Below are positions 63,519 to 64,000 of a stretch of 64,000 bases of DNA, one piece after another. Made by a program: the position numbers and the translations under genes. The DNA is from Verrucomicrobiota bacterium (lineage in GTDB: Bacteria; Verrucomicrobiota; Verrucomicrobiia; Limisphaerales; UBA11320): positions 62,001 to 126,000 of the forward strand of contig JACQFQ010000004.1 of NCBI GenBank assembly GCA_016199985.1, given 5' to 3'. The notes under the pieces are model-generated. The model searched no databases and had not been told where the DNA came from. It saw only the letters and a list, made by a program, of their open reading frames with translations. The number at the start of each line of letters is the position of its first letter. The first letter of the stretch is position 1.

Positions 63519-64000
63519 GGAGGGGTTCCTTTCGTCAGCGATCTCCGTCGCGAGAGCTCCCATCCGGACGTGTCGGAGGGCGTGGAAAAGCGGAGCGCGA
63601 TCTTCTCCTCGTTCTTGTTATTGCGCCCGCTGAAACGGACCTCGATCTCGTGACCCAGGTCGGTGACGTCAATCCATCCGAACCCGCTCTCCCCGGTATG
63701 CATCCGGTAGACTCCCTGGCTGTAGGGTCCGCCCTTGATGCTGGGGCTTTGGTCCAACGGCGCCGCGCACATGACCGGCAGTCGCGCGCCTCCCAGTGTG
63801 GAATAGTCGCTGTTCCGGCCATCGTCCGCCGCGAGCATATGGGAATCCCCGTGAAGAATGGCGACGCCCCGGATGTGGTTGGACTGAATGAAATCGGCGA
63901 TCTCCCGACGCTCCGTCGCAAAGACGCTCCAGTGGTCCTCGCCGTTGGGATCCGCGGCGGCGGCGGCGGCGCGGTTTCGATTCGTGCGCTGGGTGGGCGA
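63515..64000 (-). CDS. PhoD-like phosphatase, C-terminal part, cut by window end
   Basis: The frame is open to base 64000, so only the last ~161 residues are visible. EDHWSVFATERREIADFI and GVAILHGDSHMLAADDG match the PhoD-like metallophosphatase end (W..F..ER...(L/I)sGD.H). The C-terminal beta domain includes LARFSTPSDT-like sequence. Its stop overlaps the start of the next gene (ATGA), making an operon of this gene, the broken tandem-domain gene and the secreted gene behind it. It probably acts in the periplasm on phosphodiesters or phosphomonoesters. Confidence 0.8.
   Translation of the reverse strand, partial: SPTQRTNRNRAAAAAADPNGEDHWSVFATERREIADFIQSNHIRGVAILHGDSHMLAADDGRNSDYSTLGGARLPVMCAAPLDQSPSIKGGPYSQGVYRMHTGESGFGWIDVTDLGHEIEVRFSGRNNKNEEKIALRFSTPSDTSGWELSRRRSLTKGTPP

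Overview
The window looks like a high-GC chromosomal contig from a Verrucomicrobiota bacterium, probably of the Limisphaerales (Pedosphaera-like) lineage. This rests on the paired DUF1501 and DUF1549/DUF1553 secreted proteins, CotH-kinase, DNRLRE and Ig-like secreted proteins, and dense short palindromic elements of the kind common in that group. No 16S or marker phylogeny is possible here, so the assignment is inference.

Layout. (1) 1-7.1 kb is a defence-type island on the + strand: the 3' part of a type I restriction-modification operon (hsdM, hsdS; hsdR is not in the window), a protein with a HEPN-like Arg-x5-His motif, a DUF3696-type ATPase whose stop overlaps the start of a PLD-like (MIT_C-like) protein, and a zinc-finger/coil protein. 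The ATPase plus PLD-like pair is the best candidate for an undescribed system. (2) 7.2-22.9 kb is core metabolism and translation: a broken ribBA, a PfkB sugar kinase, nadA, rpmE, prfA, a DUF1501/DUF1553 secreted pair, an aquaporin-like channel, purH, a beta-CASP nuclease, bioF and dxr. (3) 23.1-36.1 kb is a different-looking block: every gene is on the - strand (FecR-TPR-barrel fusion, Ig-like secreted protein, putative-Ig/InlB-type secreted protein, NtrC-type regulator, CHASE2 hybrid histidine kinase). At least five kinds of palindromic element lie between or inside these genes, several in frame within coding sequence. Its right edge coincides with an apparently truncated gene. It may be an island or a chimeric assembly join. 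(4) 36.1-64 kb returns to the first style: a membrane operon, a sialate O-acetylesterase-like protein, small enzymes, a two-domain esterase, CotH and DNRLRE secreted proteins, metK-ahcY, a DUF3472 protein, DUF58, a PIG-L deacetylase, a CBS-type family II pyrophosphatase, a hibernation factor, an amidohydrolase, an SDR, and a secreted/PhoD-like operon cut by the window end.

How the genes work together. MetK and AhcY make and recycle the methyl-donor cycle. NadA, BioF, RibBA, Dxr and PurH feed NAD, biotin, riboflavin, isoprenoid and purine synthesis. RpmE, RF1 and HPF act on the ribosome. The kinase/regulator pair at 31.6-36 kb would sense an extracytoplasmic signal and act on sigma-54 promoters, although no target promoter was recognised.

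Two genes (ribBA at 7.2-8.3 kb and a secreted two-domain protein at 62.8-63.5 kb) each seem to have lost a segment of roughly 90 bases together with the reading frame. This could be real decay or an assembly fault. All family assignments come from reading motifs by eye; no database search was run.
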